Assembly (NCBI GenBank): GCA_020638135.1
Contig: JACKJE010000043.1
Location: forward strand, 1-7,834
Origin: Methylobacteriaceae bacterium
GTDB lineage: Bacteria > Pseudomonadota > Alphaproteobacteria > Rhizobiales > Beijerinckiaceae
Length of the DNA: 7,834 bases
Reading direction: 5' to 3'
Positions 6,989-7,834 of this stretch are shown here, in pieces (position 1 is the first letter of the stretch; each line of letters begins with the position of its first letter). Position numbers and translations under genes: made by a program. The notes below the pieces were generated by a model that ran no database searches, was not told the DNA's origin, and saw only the letters and a list, made by a program, of their open reading frames with translations.

Positions 6989-7834
6989 TCATTGCCAGAC
7001 GCGCGGCGCGGCGCGGCCCAGCAGGTGTGAAAACAACGACAGGATAGCCAGCCGCAGACTTTCTGGCGAGGGCGAAAGGAGGCGCGCGACGAGGAAACCA
7101 TCGAGCGCGCTGACGCCGGATTCGCAAGGCGCGCCATCGAGCGCGTCGCGGCATTCGTCGAGCCGCGCAGCGGCGTCGGGGGCGACGTAGAGCAGCGTGG
7201 CGAGCGCGCGTGCGCCGGCGCCGATCGCGGGCCGGTCGAGCAGCGCGGCGGGGCCGTGCAGGCTCGTATCCTCGGCGAAAATCAGCCTGCCGGCGCGGCG
7301 CACCCGCCAGCGGTCGCGAAATTCGCCGGCGACGCAGCTCTCGCCCATGGCGAGGCGGCCAAAGACGACGCTTTCGCAGGCGACGAGACTTGCGTCGGCG
7401 GCCATGTCGACATCCAACGAACGGGCGAGCGCGGCGCGATTAAACAGGATCGTCTCCTGCGGCAGCCAGTAGAGCGCGGCGCCGGCGCCGAGCGTCAGCG
7501 ACGTCTCGATACGCGCGGGCGGACCGTCGGCGCGGTAGACTTTTTCCGCGGATTGCGTGGTGAGAACAACGCGCGCGCCGGCGGCGGCGCTGAACGCCAA
7601 TTGCGCGCGATCGCCGCCGACCACGCCACCCGCCGTATTGACGATCACGCCCTCGCAGATTTCACGCGCCTTCGGAAAGCGCAGGCGCAGGCCGCCGGTC
7701 TCGTAAAGCCGGCCGATGCGGGTGCGGGCGCCATGCGCGACGAATTCGGCGCGGATTTCGCCGTTGGCGCGGGGCGGCGCCGGAGACTCCCCCTCTCCCG
7801 CGGAGCAGGAGAGGGTGGCGCTCGCGTAGCGAGC
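6989..7834 (-). CDS. ureD: Urease accessory protein UreD, 5' end beyond window
   Basis: UreD (called UreH in Helicobacter) is the scaffold that binds apo-urease and joins UreF and UreG for nickel insertion. The visible part has 281 codons and covers essentially the whole family length. Reading leftward from the right edge, typical segments are GARTRIGRLYETGGLRLRFP, VNTAGGVVGGD (around 7610-7640), TTQSAEKVYR, LTLGAGAALYWLPQETILFN and FGRLAMGE. A GTG at 7648 is an in-frame start but would remove the conserved GRLYETGGLRLRFP region, so it is not the true start. No ATG, GTG or TTG occurs in frame between 7649 and the edge. The frame therefore runs out of the window through a palindromic repeat that would add ARYASATLSCSAGEGESP. 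Either the start lies outside, or the real start codon was lost. The stop TGA is 30 bases before ureAB. It is the first gene of the operon visible here. Confidence 0.93.
   Translation of the reverse strand, partial: ARYASATLSCSAGEGESPAPPRANGEIRAEFVAHGARTRIGRLYETGGLRLRFPKAREICEGVIVNTAGGVVGGDRAQLAFSAAAGARVVLTTQSAEKVYRADGPPARIETSLTLGAGAALYWLPQETILFNRAALARSLDVDMAADASLVACESVVFGRLAMGESCVAGEFRDRWRVRRAGRLIFAEDTSLHGPAALLDRPAIGAGARALATLLYVAPDAAARLDECRDALDGAPCESGVSALDGFLVARLLSPSPESLRLAILSLFSHLLGRAAPRVWQ
7791..7834. repeat. Palindromic repeat at the 5' end of ureD
   Basis: Two adjacent hairpins. The first pairs CCCTCTCC (7791-7798) with GGAGAGGG (7808-7815). The second, GCTCGC (7820-7825) with GCGAGC (7829-7834), has a three-base loop. 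This composition recalls dispersed intergenic palindromes of Hyphomicrobiales genomes. It is a different family from the elements at 1535 and 4173. It is probably intergenic material just upstream of the true ureD start, or it has been taken into the ureD frame. It continues to the window edge, so its full length is unknown. Confidence 0.65.

Overview
This window is a GC-rich, densely coding stretch of a bacterial chromosome. It is dominated by one urease operon on the minus strand, with an acyl-CoA dehydrogenase gene on the plus strand at the left edge. The gene set suggests an alphaproteobacterium, probably of the order Hyphomicrobiales: a fused urease gamma/beta subunit, UreE with a long His-rich tail, and palindromic elements whose translation gives the familiar 'CEERSDEAIQ ... 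GLLRFARND' peptide. A Methylocystis-like methanotroph would fit, but that genus-level guess is inference from memory and is weak.

Layout from left to right: (1) 89-1231, plus strand, an intact acyl-CoA dehydrogenase closest to isobutyryl-CoA dehydrogenase (valine breakdown). (2) 1232-1522, minus strand, a HigA-type antitoxin/XRE regulator with no visible toxin, abutting the dehydrogenase stop codon. (3) 1535-1614, a palindromic repeat between higA and the end of the urease operon. (4) The urease operon, transcribed right to left from beyond the right edge: ureD (7834-6989, 5' end outside), fused ureAB (6958-6338), a small GFA-family zinc protein gene (6335-5979), ureC (5965-4265), a second copy of the palindromic repeat (4246-4173), two small ABM-fold monooxygenase-like genes (4156-3856 and 3827-3534), ureE (about 3507-2945), ureF (2926-2252) and ureG (2249-1635).

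The genes form one functional unit. UreAB and UreC are the structural subunits of the nickel enzyme that hydrolyses urea to ammonia and carbamate. UreD, UreF and UreG form the GTP-dependent maturation complex, and UreE delivers nickel. The three extra genes (GFA-like and two ABM-like) sit inside this unit and have no established role in urease maturation.

The most striking observation is at the sequence level. Between about 3040 and 5005 every gene (3' part of ureC, both ABM genes, ureE) is broken by many one- or two-base indels, more than 25 by hand tracing, yet the encoded residues remain conserved when the reading is moved between frames. The roughly 5.8 kb on either side shows no such lesion. 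This looks more like an uncorrected low-quality sequence patch than real gene decay. It hides two genes and makes ureC and ureE look like pseudogenes. I found no convincing evidence of a wholly novel system. The best candidates for new biology are the GFA and paired ABM genes embedded in the urease operon.
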